The notes under the pieces are model-generated. The model was not told the origin of the DNA. It did no database searches and was given only the letters and a program-made list of their open reading frames with translations. From positions 1 to 64,000 of the forward strand of contig JAFWZZ010000028.1 of NCBI GenBank assembly GCA_017522185.1: a stretch of DNA of 64,000 nt, read 5' to 3'. Position 1 is the first letter of the stretch. Every line of letters begins with the position of its first letter. Position numbers and translations under genes: made by a program. Below, in pieces: positions 31,072 through 39,738 of this stretch. This stretch comes from Bacillota bacterium. Lineage in GTDB: Bacteria > Bacillota > Clostridia > Peptostreptococcales > Anaerovoracaceae.

Positions 31072-33486
31072 CTACCACTTGGTCTTAGTCAGATTATTCT
31101 TCGCCATCTTCTTTTCACGCTTGTACAGCAGATAATCGATAGTAGAACGGTTAAATGTTTCAATCTTAGGATATCCAGGTGCTCTGTTGATTTCCGGCAG
31201 TTTCATGCCGTCTTCTGTAATCGCAACGTCGAAGCCCAGATATTCAAGCTGAGGCATTTCTTTGTTCAATGCGATGATACCGTTCTTTACGATATCCCAG
31301 TTTGGCAGGTATCCTTCGATTAATTCTCCTGTATCAGGATGGTTGGAGCATGGCAGGATTTCGTTTTCAGTAATAATCTTACCATTGTAGAAACGACCTG
31401 TTTCCATATCTACCTGTACGAACATACCGCCTGCACCCATGTTGTCTACAGCACCGGTCTTCTTGGAACCAAATCTCATATAGGCATTACCGATTTCCGG
31501 TGTTTTACCATCCTTCATGAAGGTGATGATTCTTAAGGTGTTTACAGCGCCGGAGTAAATCTTATTGATGATGGAGTGCTGCTGAATGTACTCTGTAATC
31601 AGGTACTGGCTGTCAGCATCGTCCAGAATTGCTAAAACTTCTTCCTTTGTTGCTTCTTCATGGTTCAGGTAATACTTACCGTTTTCGTAAGAGAACTTGT
31701 AGAAGCCCTGTCCCTGAGAACCTCTCTGCGGCTTACAAGCTAAAACACCTACGTTTTCAACCAGCTTGAAGATGGAAGACAGATCTGTATCACAATATTC
31801 AGGTAAATCCATCAGCGGAATAATTCTCTTTTCACCATTTCTCACGGATACATGATAGTAGTATTTAGGGAAGAATTCGGAATACTTATCACAGATATAT
31901 TTTACAGTGATCTTGTCTTCTAACCATACTCTGTATTTGTTATTGATATGTCTCAGATAACGGTAGTCGTAGTCGGAGATAAAGTTTCTATAGTTTTCTT
32001 TTGTAATTCCGTACTGTGGAATTCTGTAGGATAAGAAACCCTTTTTGTATGCCCAGATCTTTTCTCTTAAAGACATGCCGTTCTTGGAGAAGATGTCTTC
32101 TTTAACAGTTACATACCACCACTTATAAATCAGCGGTCTCATAGCCGGTAAGCTGAATAACTTTGTAACTCTGATCCACCAGAAAGTATTGAACTTTGTC
32201 TTGAAGTTTGCTTTCTTGAATTCAGGATTTTTTGCCTGCTCATACTTCTGTGCAACCTTCATCTTGAAGTAATCTGTCATTTCTTCATTGAATCCCAGTG
32301 CCTGTGGATAATAAGGGTGGTCAGTAAAGTCAATCATCTGCCAGCCATCTGGTGTAAACATAATGTCAACGCCCATCAGCTCGATCTGCGGAATAAAGTG
32401 GCAGATTTCTACCATCTTTTCCTGGATTTCCTTCCAGAAAGGAACCGTGCCCTTCAGCTCTCTGCCAGTCAGGTCATCGACCATAACATCAACAATCTTT
32501 CCAGATTCATCAAGCTGCTTACCGCCGCAGAAGGAACCATCTTCTAAGGAAACAGGTACATAAACGTTCTTTGCGATTGCCTTTTCCTTGCCTCTCTTTG
32601 GCAGAACAACCTGGTCTTCGATGAAGTTCTTTTCATAAACACCGTCATCTACTTCGATTTCAGCCTGGTCTAAATTGTTGTCGTCTTCCTTGAAAGCCTG
32701 TACATTGTCGCCAATCTGTTCGCCCATTTCATTGAAATCGTCAGTTACAGATTTAGCTGTATAGTATCTCAGGTATGCCTGACCAACTCTAGGGTTGTCA
32801 GCATACTTGTTGTAAACCATCAGTCTCAGTACTGTCGGTCTTCCTTCTGTACCGTTGAAAAACTCCGGATGTTCTTCATCAATCGGCATGATAACTCTGA
32901 TGCTCTTTCTAAGACGTCTCAGAATGAATTCCATCAGCATCTGTTCACTTTCCATTTCAGTTGCGTTGAAATAGTAAGTGCCGTCTTCATATCTGATGAT
33001 ATCGTGAATGAAACCGGTTGTACGAGCAAAGTAAATCTTCTTCTTATCTCTAACCATCTGCAGAATACTTTCAAAAGATTCTTCATAACCTTCCGGACAG
33101 TCGGCCAGTTTGATGATCATTGGCTCGCCGTCTCTCATATACAGATGATAGTACAGATCAGGCAGATACTGCTTGTATGGTTTCAATACATTTCTTGTTG
33201 TAACTCTGTCTTTGATCCACTTTCTGAAAATGTCATTAACAGGATACAGATAAGCATAATCATATACGGAAATCGCATCTGCCTTGTTGCTGTCGTTAAC
33301 GCCATAACGTTCTGCGATTTCAGGCAGAAAACCGTTTTTGTATGCCCATGTTTTCTGGCTGGAAGAATAGTCGCCGTTGTACTTCTTGTCGTACTGCATT
33401 GCGTTCATCCACCATCTGGCTTTTGATCCATAAAAGCCCTTGACACGCATGTCCATTACTTTGAACTTTCTTGCTAATTTACTCAT
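31072..33486 (-). CDS. Tandem ATP-grasp protein with degenerate N-terminal half, paralogue 3
   Basis: 804 residues made of two homologous halves. Each begins with WAYKxGFL (47-54 and 478-485), then YGI/V, DYDY/DYAYL, and a YYHL/YYYHV strand, followed by an ATP-grasp-like region. The C-terminal half has CKP (584-586), GSQGQG, QQH, VNTLR (648-652), VDNMGAGG (680-687), NHPDTG, GYLPNW and LGFD (750-753) with EIN (765-767). The N-terminal half keeps the fold landmarks (TVLRL, GVD at 372-374) but has YFAR for the KP motif, no DNGxGG and DFT for EGN, so it looks non-catalytic. Codons are uniform across the junction. Confidence 0.8.
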   Translation of the reverse strand: MSKLARKFKVMDMRVKGFYGSKARWWMNAMQYDKKYNGDYSSSQKTWAYKNGFLPEIAERYGVNDSNKADAISVYDYAYLYPVNDIFRKWIKDRVTTRNVLKPYKQYLPDLYYHLYMRDGEPMIIKLADCPEGYEESFESILQMVRDKKKIYFARTTGFIHDIIRYEDGTYYFNATEMESEQMLMEFILRRLRKSIRVIMPIDEEHPEFFNGTEGRPTVLRLMVYNKYADNPRVGQAYLRYYTAKSVTDDFNEMGEQIGDNVQAFKEDDNNLDQAEIEVDDGVYEKNFIEDQVVLPKRGKEKAIAKNVYVPVSLEDGSFCGGKQLDESGKIVDVMVDDLTGRELKGTVPFWKEIQEKMVEICHFIPQIELMGVDIMFTPDGWQMIDFTDHPYYPQALGFNEEMTDYFKMKVAQKYEQAKNPEFKKANFKTKFNTFWWIRVTKLFSLPAMRPLIYKWWYVTVKEDIFSKNGMSLREKIWAYKKGFLSYRIPQYGITKENYRNFISDYDYRYLRHINNKYRVWLEDKITVKYICDKYSEFFPKYYYHVSVRNGEKRIIPLMDLPEYCDTDLSSIFKLVENVGVLACKPQRGSQGQGFYKFSYENGKYYLNHEEATKEEVLAILDDADSQYLITEYIQQHSIINKIYSGAVNTLRIITFMKDGKTPEIGNAYMRFGSKKTGAVDNMGAGGMFVQVDMETGRFYNGKIITENEILPCSNHPDTGELIEGYLPNWDIVKNGIIALNKEMPQLEYLGFDVAITEDGMKLPEINRAPGYPKIETFNRSTIDYLLYKREKKMAKNNLTKTKW

Positions 33487-33498
33487 TCATGCTCCTCC

Positions 33499-35010
33499 TT
33501 ATAAATAAGCATCAAAGATATGCTGCTTTCCTTCCTTTAGTAATGCATAAGGACTCTGATAAGCACCTAAATCCGGTCCGGAATTACCTTCAATGATTAC
33601 AACTTTGTCCTCACAGATTGCAATATCCCATCCGATATAATTGATGTTGTCTTTTGCTCTCATCGCGTGGTCAGTAATCTCACGGACCTTATCCCAATGT
33701 GGAATCTGGAAACCTACGATTTCGACACCGGAAAGCGGATGCTTCTCAATGCTCTCTCCGGCACTGTTAATTGCTGGAGTCACAACTTTTCCGGTTTCCA
33801 CATCTACAGCCGCGATCATGCCGCCTCCTCCTAGTCCGTCAATTACACCGCCGCATCCAAATCTTACGAAAGAACAAAGCGCATGCACGACATCGCCTTC
33901 CTGCAGATTTACCATTCTGACAGTATTCACGCTGCCATCATATACTTCATTCATTTTGGAATGCTGCTTCACAAACTCTTCTGCTAAGAATTTTGGACGA
34001 CTCATGAATTCATCATAGAGTGCACGTTCATTTCCTGCAATCTTAACTCTTTCTGCGCCTCTGCCACGGCTTAAATCCAGCGGCTTGCAGAAGATTTCAT
34101 CCAGTCCGTCGGCAAACGCACAGAAGCTCTCAAAGGTAGCATCCTCTTCATTAATCCAGAACTTTCTCTGGATATATTCCTTGTAACCTTTGTTAAACTC
34201 AACCTTATTCTTCAGGACCTGTGTTTCACGATTATATTTTGCATTCAGCATTCTGCTGGTTTTGATTGTTACATAAGATGCCAGCTGCTCATCGGTTAAT
34301 TCCCAGGCCTTGAACAGCATATAATGCTCAGCGTCAATACCCCACTGCACCTTACATCTGTTCATGTGCTTCTTAACCTTGAAGGCGGACCATCCGGTTT
34401 CCCTCATAATCAGTTCCTGACGTTCCTTCTTTTCCGCATCCCATGCATCCTTTTGCGCCTGCAGCTCTTCATCAGTGCACTGGTAAAGCTGGAAGATATA
34501 GTATTTTTTCATACTGAATCCAAACTTTTCCTTTACTCTGGCGGTTTCTGCAAGGACCTCTTCTTCTGTCTTTCCGGTTACATTACAAAGACGCTGGATT
34601 AAACGTTGATCTCTACGTGCAATCTGATTACGAAGCTTCTGGTATGCTTCATCCGTAGGGTCTTCCATCAGATCTTTTACCGCAAAGAGCTCATAAGAAA
34701 TCTGATATCTTTCTCTTGCATCAGCCATGATAGTATATGTCTTACCAATGGTCATGTCATATTTTTTCGCTACGGCATCGACATAAGTCAGTTTCTTTAC
34801 GCTCTTCAGCTTATCATCCGGCACCAGGAACAGCTCCTGTTTGATATATCTCTTTTCAGAAATACCCGCCATTTCTGCAGCCTGCAGCTTTTTCTGTGCC
34901 TCTGCCTTATCGCATCCTGCCGCCGTCATCAGTTTTTCAACATAGTCAGGTTCCTTTGGTGCAGCTGTACCAGAATTATTAAGTTTTAATTTTTTTAATA
35001 ATGTTTTCAT
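33499..35010 (-). CDS. ATP-grasp protein with four N-terminal helical repeats, paralogue 4
   Basis: 503 residues. The ATP-grasp domain (about 285-500) has FCKP (307-310), SRGRGAE, EEFVKQH, SVNTVR (360-365), DGLGGGGM (391-398, in place of DNGxGG), EKHPLSG, GFQIPHW (433-439), YIGWD (458-462) and IIEGN (472-476). The N-terminal half consists of four degenerate modules of about 48 residues at roughly 23-70, 76-124, 134-183 and 197-245. Each has a short helix with a TG or DM turn, a charged helix, then GIS/GFS/GID and a Tyr/Phe-rich helix ending TDEEL-like. It lies 12 bases upstream of paralogue 3 and is co-transcribed. Confidence 0.8.
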   Translation of the reverse strand: MKTLLKKLKLNNSGTAAPKEPDYVEKLMTAAGCDKAEAQKKLQAAEMAGISEKRYIKQELFLVPDDKLKSVKKLTYVDAVAKKYDMTIGKTYTIMADARERYQISYELFAVKDLMEDPTDEAYQKLRNQIARRDQRLIQRLCNVTGKTEEEVLAETARVKEKFGFSMKKYYIFQLYQCTDEELQAQKDAWDAEKKERQELIMRETGWSAFKVKKHMNRCKVQWGIDAEHYMLFKAWELTDEQLASYVTIKTSRMLNAKYNRETQVLKNKVEFNKGYKEYIQRKFWINEEDATFESFCAFADGLDEIFCKPLDLSRGRGAERVKIAGNERALYDEFMSRPKFLAEEFVKQHSKMNEVYDGSVNTVRMVNLQEGDVVHALCSFVRFGCGGVIDGLGGGGMIAAVDVETGKVVTPAINSAGESIEKHPLSGVEIVGFQIPHWDKVREITDHAMRAKDNINYIGWDIAICEDKVVIIEGNSGPDLGAYQSPYALLKEGKQHIFDAYL

Positions 35011-35043
35011 TATAATCCACCTGTATTTATATTTCTTAACAAA

Positions 35044-36513
35044 CTAGAAATACTTTACTGCTGACCAGGAACCGAACACTTTCTTTCCTTTCACAGTCTT
35101 GTATGCTCTTACTTTGTAATAGAATTTCTTTCCTTTTTTTGCAGCAATTTTAACGGACTTTGCATTCTGACCCTTTACGGTCTTGATAGTTCCATCTTTT
35201 GTCTTGCTTGCAGACTGGGAAATCTGGTAACCGGTTTCACCTGAGATGTTTTTCCATGTTACCTTTACGTTCTTAGCATTTACACGTTTTACAGCAGGCG
35301 CTTTCAGCATCTTGAATGTGTAGATATCACTTGATGCGTACTTATTGCTAGGTCTTTCACCCTGATAAGCTTTAGAAGATGTGAAAGTTGTAACTCTGAA
35401 AGTATATTTTTTCTCTGCCGTCAGTCCCTTTCTTGTTGCAGAAAGTTTGCTGCCGCGATACAGGAATGACCATTTTTTGCTACCGATTGGCTGATATTCA
35501 ACCTTGTAAACCGTAGCACCCGGTACCTTATCCCATGTAACTTTGACATCTCTGTCCTTCACCTGCTTCAGGGTTACCTTCTTAGGTGCTGCAGGAACAG
35601 TGTAAGCAAATACCTCTCCGCTTGCTTTACCGACGTTGATTCTGTCACCGGCTGCTTTATATGGTGTAACCTTGAAATACTGGTCCGCACCGTAATAGTC
35701 TTTTGGTACCGTATAAACAAAGCTGGTTCCGTTTACATCGGCAACCTTTTCCCAGAAACCTTTGCTGGATGTTTTCAGGAATACGTAGTATCCGGTTGCA
35801 TCGTCAACCTGATTCCAGGTAACCTTCAGCTGGTTATATGCTGTGCACTTCACCTTTGCCGCAGTGGTTTTGCTGTAGTTTTCGTAACCGTTTGCAGCGG
35901 ATGTGATGTGCAGGGCATATAATTCAACGCTTTCTACTCCATTTTTACAGGAGAAGCACTGAATCTTTAACAGCGGCTTGTTGTTTACGCTGGTGTTATG
36001 TGCATAGTTTCTGTAATACCCGGCGTACAGACCGGAATCGTCTGCCGGAGCACAGATGCTTGCATGATAGTATGGTCTCTTGCAGTTGCTGTTTGTGCAC
36101 TTATAGATGATGATATCGCCAGGCGCTACCTTACCTGCGTTAACAGCCTGATTCACATAGTAATAAGTGTCTCCGCCATAGGTAATAAAAGGCTCCGTTG
36201 TCAACGGTTTCAGCTCTGCATAGCCGTTTTCCAGCATATAGTTCATATATGCATCTACAGTGTAGCCGGTTCCATTCTTAAACACTCTTGCAGTATCCTG
36301 CGGAACGCCGCCTTTCTGTACGCAGGTTCTGGCAAACTCGATACAGTCTGCCTTTGCTGCACCTGGTTCCGTCTTCTCTTCACAATGTGCCTGTGCATAC
36401 TGTAACGCCGCATTGGCATCATAATTCATTACAGTCTCCGCATGTACTGCACATGCAAAGGAGAGCACCAATGTAAGTGCGATAAATAATGTGCGCATCT
36501 TAAAATGTTTCAT
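35044..36513 (-). CDS. Secreted amidase-like protein with three FN3 domains
   Basis: 489 residues with a signal peptide (Lys-start, hydrophobic 7-21, probable cleavage after AVHA at 25). Residues about 28-210 look like a putative amidase/NlpC-type cysteine hydrolase: NYDANAALQYAQAHC, a Cys in KADCIEFARTCVQKGG (about 57), APGDIIIYK and a His in YYHASICAP (about 150). Three fibronectin type III-like domains follow (about 215-310, 312-408, 410-489; each with KVTW near its start). It probably acts on peptidoglycan or the exported polymer outside the cell. AGGAG eight bases before 36513 fixes the start over 36522. It lies between thrS and the ATP-grasp genes. Confidence 0.8.
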   Translation of the reverse strand: MKHFKMRTLFIALTLVLSFACAVHAETVMNYDANAALQYAQAHCEEKTEPGAAKADCIEFARTCVQKGGVPQDTARVFKNGTGYTVDAYMNYMLENGYAELKPLTTEPFITYGGDTYYYVNQAVNAGKVAPGDIIIYKCTNSNCKRPYYHASICAPADDSGLYAGYYRNYAHNTSVNNKPLLKIQCFSCKNGVESVELYALHITSAANGYENYSKTTAAKVKCTAYNQLKVTWNQVDDATGYYVFLKTSSKGFWEKVADVNGTSFVYTVPKDYYGADQYFKVTPYKAAGDRINVGKASGEVFAYTVPAAPKKVTLKQVKDRDVKVTWDKVPGATVYKVEYQPIGSKKWSFLYRGSKLSATRKGLTAEKKYTFRVTTFTSSKAYQGERPSNKYASSDIYTFKMLKAPAVKRVNAKNVKVTWKNISGETGYQISQSASKTKDGTIKTVKGQNAKSVKIAAKKGKKFYYKVRAYKTVKGKKVFGSWSAVKYF

Positions 36514-36569
36514 ATCACTCACTCCTGTTTCTCTTTCATACGAGATATAATTTATGGGTTAAATCTGAA

Positions 36570-38315
36570 TTAGATAGCCTTCGTCTTTACTTCTTCTACT
36601 AATTTTGCAACGAATTCATCTGCAGACATTTCTCCTAATTCGCCAACCTTTGTGGAACGAACGGATAATGTATTCGCTTCTGCTTCTCTTTCACCGATGA
36701 CACAGATGTAAGATACTCTTTCGTTTCTTGCTTCTCTCAGCTTGTAACCGATCTTTTCGTTTCTGATGTCTAATTCTACTCTCAGGCCTGCTTCTTCCAT
36801 CTTCGCAGCGATTTCCTGTGCGTATGGAGCAAACTTTTCTGCAACAGTTAATAACTTAACCTGTACTGGAGCTAACCACAGTGGGAACTTACCTGCAAAG
36901 TGTTCAGTCAGGATCCCGATAAATCTTTCGATGGAACCAAAGATTACACGATGAATCATAACAGGTCTGTGCTTTTCGTTGTCGGAGCCAACGTAAGTGA
37001 GATCGAATCTCTGTGGCATCTGCATGTCTAACTGGATGGTACCACACTGCCATGTTCTGCCGATGGAGTCTTCTAAGTGGAAGTCTAACTTAGGTCCGTA
37101 GAATGCGCCGTCACCTTCGTTAATGATGAAAGGAACGCCGATTTCTTCCATAGCAGCTCTCAGTGCATCTTCTGCTGCTTCCCATTCTTCGTCAGTACCC
37201 ATGGAATCTTCTGGTCTTGTGGACAGTTCGATGTGGTACTTGAATCCGAACATGTTATATACGTCATCGATAAACTTTACAACGCCGATAACTTCATCCT
37301 TAATCTGTTCAGGCAGCATGAAGATATGTGCATCGTCCTGTGTGAATGTTCTTACTCTCATCAGACCGTGCAGTGCACCGGATAATTCATGTCTGTGTAC
37401 CTGACCTAATTCACCCATTCTGATAGGGAAATCTCTGTAAGACCACATCTTTCTACCGTAGCACAGCATAGAGCCAGGGCAGTTCATTGGCTTAACAGCG
37501 AAATCAGCATCATCAATCTTGGTGAAGTACATATTGTCCTTATAGTGATCCCAGTGGCCGGAAGTTCTCCACAGCTGTTCGTTTAAGATCAGCGGTGTCT
37601 TGATTTCCACATAACCTCTTCTTCTGTGTTCTTCTCTCCAGAAGTTTTCCAGCTCATTTCTTAAGATCATACCCTTTGGCATGAAGAATGGGAAACCAGG
37701 ACCTTCATCGAATAGTGCGAATAAATCCATTTCCTTACCGATCTTACGATGGTCTCTCTTCTTCGCTTCTTCTAATCTTGTAATATATGCGTCTAATTCT
37801 TCCTGTGTAGGGAATGCTGTACCATAGATTCTCTGCAGCATCTGTCTGTCGGAGTCGCCTCTCCAGTAAGCACCTGCAACGCTCATCAGCTTGAATGCCT
37901 TGATCTGACCTGTAGATTCCATGTGTGGTCCTGCACACAGGTCTACAAAGTCGCCCTGCTTATAGAAAGAAATAATTGCGTCCTCAGGCAGATCGTTGAT
38001 CAGCTCTACCTTGTAGTCTTCGTTTCTTTCTGCCATGAATTTAATTGCTTCTTCTCTAGGTAATTCGAATCTTTCCAGCTTGTGGTTTGCCTGTACAACC
38101 TTCTTCATTTCCTTCTGAATCTTCAGCAGATCCTGATCAGACAGCTTATGTTCCATGTCGATATCATAGTAAAAACCGTTATCGATTGCAGGTCCGATTG
38201 CCAGCTTTGCATCCGGCCACAGGTTCTTTACAGCCTGTGCCAAAATATGGGAAGCTGTATGTCTATAAGTCAGTCTTACCTGTTCATCTTCAAAATTAAT
38301 CTTTTCTTTTGCCAT
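36570..38315 (-). CDS. thrS: Threonyl-tRNA synthetase lacking the TGS domain
   Basis: 581 residues. The editing domain begins at once (YRHTASHILAQAVKNLWP, 17-34; CAGPHMESTGQIKAFKLMSVAGAYWRGD near 137-164). Class II core motifs follow: MILRNELENFWREEHRRRGY, MNCPGSMLCYG, RVRTFTQDDAHIF, and the anticodon-binding domain (PLWLAPVQVKLLTV, YKLREARNERVSYICVIGEREAE). The 60-residue N-terminal TGS domain of the usual 640-residue enzyme is absent. There is no T-box leader: only 32 bases separate it from the upstream LCP gene, with AGAGGGAG as Shine-Dalgarno. Confidence 0.95.
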   Translation of the reverse strand: MAKEKINFEDEQVRLTYRHTASHILAQAVKNLWPDAKLAIGPAIDNGFYYDIDMEHKLSDQDLLKIQKEMKKVVQANHKLERFELPREEAIKFMAERNEDYKVELINDLPEDAIISFYKQGDFVDLCAGPHMESTGQIKAFKLMSVAGAYWRGDSDRQMLQRIYGTAFPTQEELDAYITRLEEAKKRDHRKIGKEMDLFALFDEGPGFPFFMPKGMILRNELENFWREEHRRRGYVEIKTPLILNEQLWRTSGHWDHYKDNMYFTKIDDADFAVKPMNCPGSMLCYGRKMWSYRDFPIRMGELGQVHRHELSGALHGLMRVRTFTQDDAHIFMLPEQIKDEVIGVVKFIDDVYNMFGFKYHIELSTRPEDSMGTDEEWEAAEDALRAAMEEIGVPFIINEGDGAFYGPKLDFHLEDSIGRTWQCGTIQLDMQMPQRFDLTYVGSDNEKHRPVMIHRVIFGSIERFIGILTEHFAGKFPLWLAPVQVKLLTVAEKFAPYAQEIAAKMEEAGLRVELDIRNEKIGYKLREARNERVSYICVIGEREAEANTLSVRSTKVGELGEMSADEFVAKLVEEVKTKAI

Positions 38316-38347
38316 TGTTTTCTCCCTCTTTCTTTTTGTATTATATA

Positions 38348-39730
38348 TTAATTTTCTGTATTTACATTTTCTTCTGTATCCGGTTCAGGTGTTTCTTCCG
38401 GAACTGCCGGCGTTTCCGGTTCAGGTTCCGGTTCCGGTTCCGGTTCTGGTGTTTCCTCTGGTGCCGGTTCTTCCGGTTCCGGTGTTACGTCCTCTTCCGT
38501 TACATCACCGGTACCCTCAGAATCAGGTTTTTCTTCCACATCTTCTGCATCCGGTAAATCCTGCTCCTCTTCAGGTTTCTTCTGCGGATCTTTGTTCTTC
38601 GAAGGTTTCTTATCCTTATCTGTGTCCTTTCCCTTCTGATTCTTGGAATTTGCCACATCGCTGATAATCTGATTGCTCATGGTAATGACCAGTTCCGAAG
38701 GCTGATACTCTTCCTGCCCGAACATTTTCTTATGCAATTCGATGGTGTTGCTTTCCAGTGTGTCCGCATATACATAGGAAATACCGTTGATTGGACCGCT
38801 GCTCTTCTCATATGGCCAGCCCTCGCTTCCCTGAATGTTGAAGCTTGCCAGTCTAGCCGCTAAGGTGAAGATATCGCGGTTACGCAGATTTGTCTGCACC
38901 TGCGGCATCATCAGGTTTACAAGGTCATTGAGTTCTGTAACACTCATAACCTTCACCTTTTCGAAGACCTTGGATACTACAATTCTCATACGCTCTGTCC
39001 TCTTGTAGTCGTCTCCGACACCCTTACGGATTCTGCCATAAGATACTGCCTGCACACCTTCCAGCGTCTGCTCCCCAGCCTTTTCCACCAGCTGATAGTC
39101 TTCCTTGCCGATGTTCTTGGCTGTCTGTTTGGTATATTTGTTCAGCTGTTCAATTTCGTAGTCTTCTACGTTAACCGTAATGCCGCCTACACCGTCTACC
39201 AAATCAGCAACTGCCTGGAAGTTTACAACTGCAAACTTACTGATGTTCATATCCATTGCCTGGTTCAGACTCTGCATCATCAATGCTGGTCCGCCGATAC
39301 GGTTTGCATTGGTAATCTTGTCGTAATAGCCTTCGTCACCCATCATCAAATATGTATCACGGTAGACACTCATCAGCTTCACTTCGCCTGTTTCTTCCTT
39401 CAGGCTGAGAATCATGATGGCATCAGCACCGGCGCCCTCGATGTTACTCATATCTCTGGTGTCTACGCCAAGCAGCAGGATGTTTACATAGCCGTCAACG
39501 TCTACACAGCCCAGTTCCCTGTCCTTGATGTTTACTCTGTTCAGCATGCCCAGTTTGGAGAAGACGTAGCTGCCAGCGGCAATTCCCGCTACTAACAGCA
39601 CGATGAGTGCGATAACCAGGGCTTTCTGCCAGGTCTGCATTTTCAAAAAGCCGTCTTTCGCTTTTCTGAAAATGTTCTTCTCGTATTTGTTTTCACTTGC
39701 AAATATGCTTTTTTCCTTAAATCTTGCCAT
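38348..39730 (-). CDS. LytR-CpsA-Psr (LCP) family glycopolymer transferase
   Basis: 460 residues. Cytoplasmic basic start, one membrane helix (about 36-58), then the LCP domain (about 85-255): NILLLGVDTRD, ADAIMILSLKEETGEVKLMSVYRDTYL, YDKITNANRIGGPALMMQSLNQ, and the Arg-rich GRIRKGVGDDYKRTERMR. LCP enzymes move undecaprenyl-linked teichoic acids or capsules onto peptidoglycan. The C-terminal 90 residues are a disordered Lys-rich then Glu/Pro-rich tail containing an EP repeat, probably a wall-spanning spacer. It lies directly downstream of tagGH, matching a role in ligating the exported polymer. Confidence 0.9.
   Translation of the reverse strand: MARFKEKSIFASENKYEKNIFRKAKDGFLKMQTWQKALVIALIVLLVAGIAAGSYVFSKLGMLNRVNIKDRELGCVDVDGYVNILLLGVDTRDMSNIEGAGADAIMILSLKEETGEVKLMSVYRDTYLMMGDEGYYDKITNANRIGGPALMMQSLNQAMDMNISKFAVVNFQAVADLVDGVGGITVNVEDYEIEQLNKYTKQTAKNIGKEDYQLVEKAGEQTLEGVQAVSYGRIRKGVGDDYKRTERMRIVVSKVFEKVKVMSVTELNDLVNLMMPQVQTNLRNRDIFTLAARLASFNIQGSEGWPYEKSSGPINGISYVYADTLESNTIELHKKMFGQEEYQPSELVITMSNQIISDVANSKNQKGKDTDKDKKPSKNKDPQKKPEEEQDLPDAEDVEEKPDSEGTGDVTEEDVTPEPEEPAPEETPEPEPEPEPEPETPAVPEETPEPDTEENVNTEN
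38418..38447. repeat. Hexameric GGTTCC repeat coding for the LCP Glu-Pro tail
   Basis: Five consecutive GGTTC[C/A/T] units on the forward strand. They encode alternating Glu-Pro on the reverse strand, so length changes by slippage stay in frame. Confidence 0.8.
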
Positions 39731-39738
39731 ATGCTGTT

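Noticed and set aside
38316..38347. Possible T-box leader before thrS
   Set aside because: Only 32 bases separate thrS from the LCP gene, far too short for a T-box, and no AGGGUGGNACCGCG-like sequence is present.
38401..38480. Short regular repeats that could suggest a CRISPR array
   Set aside because: The unit is six bases with no spacers and lies inside the LCP coding frame, giving Glu-Pro repeats.
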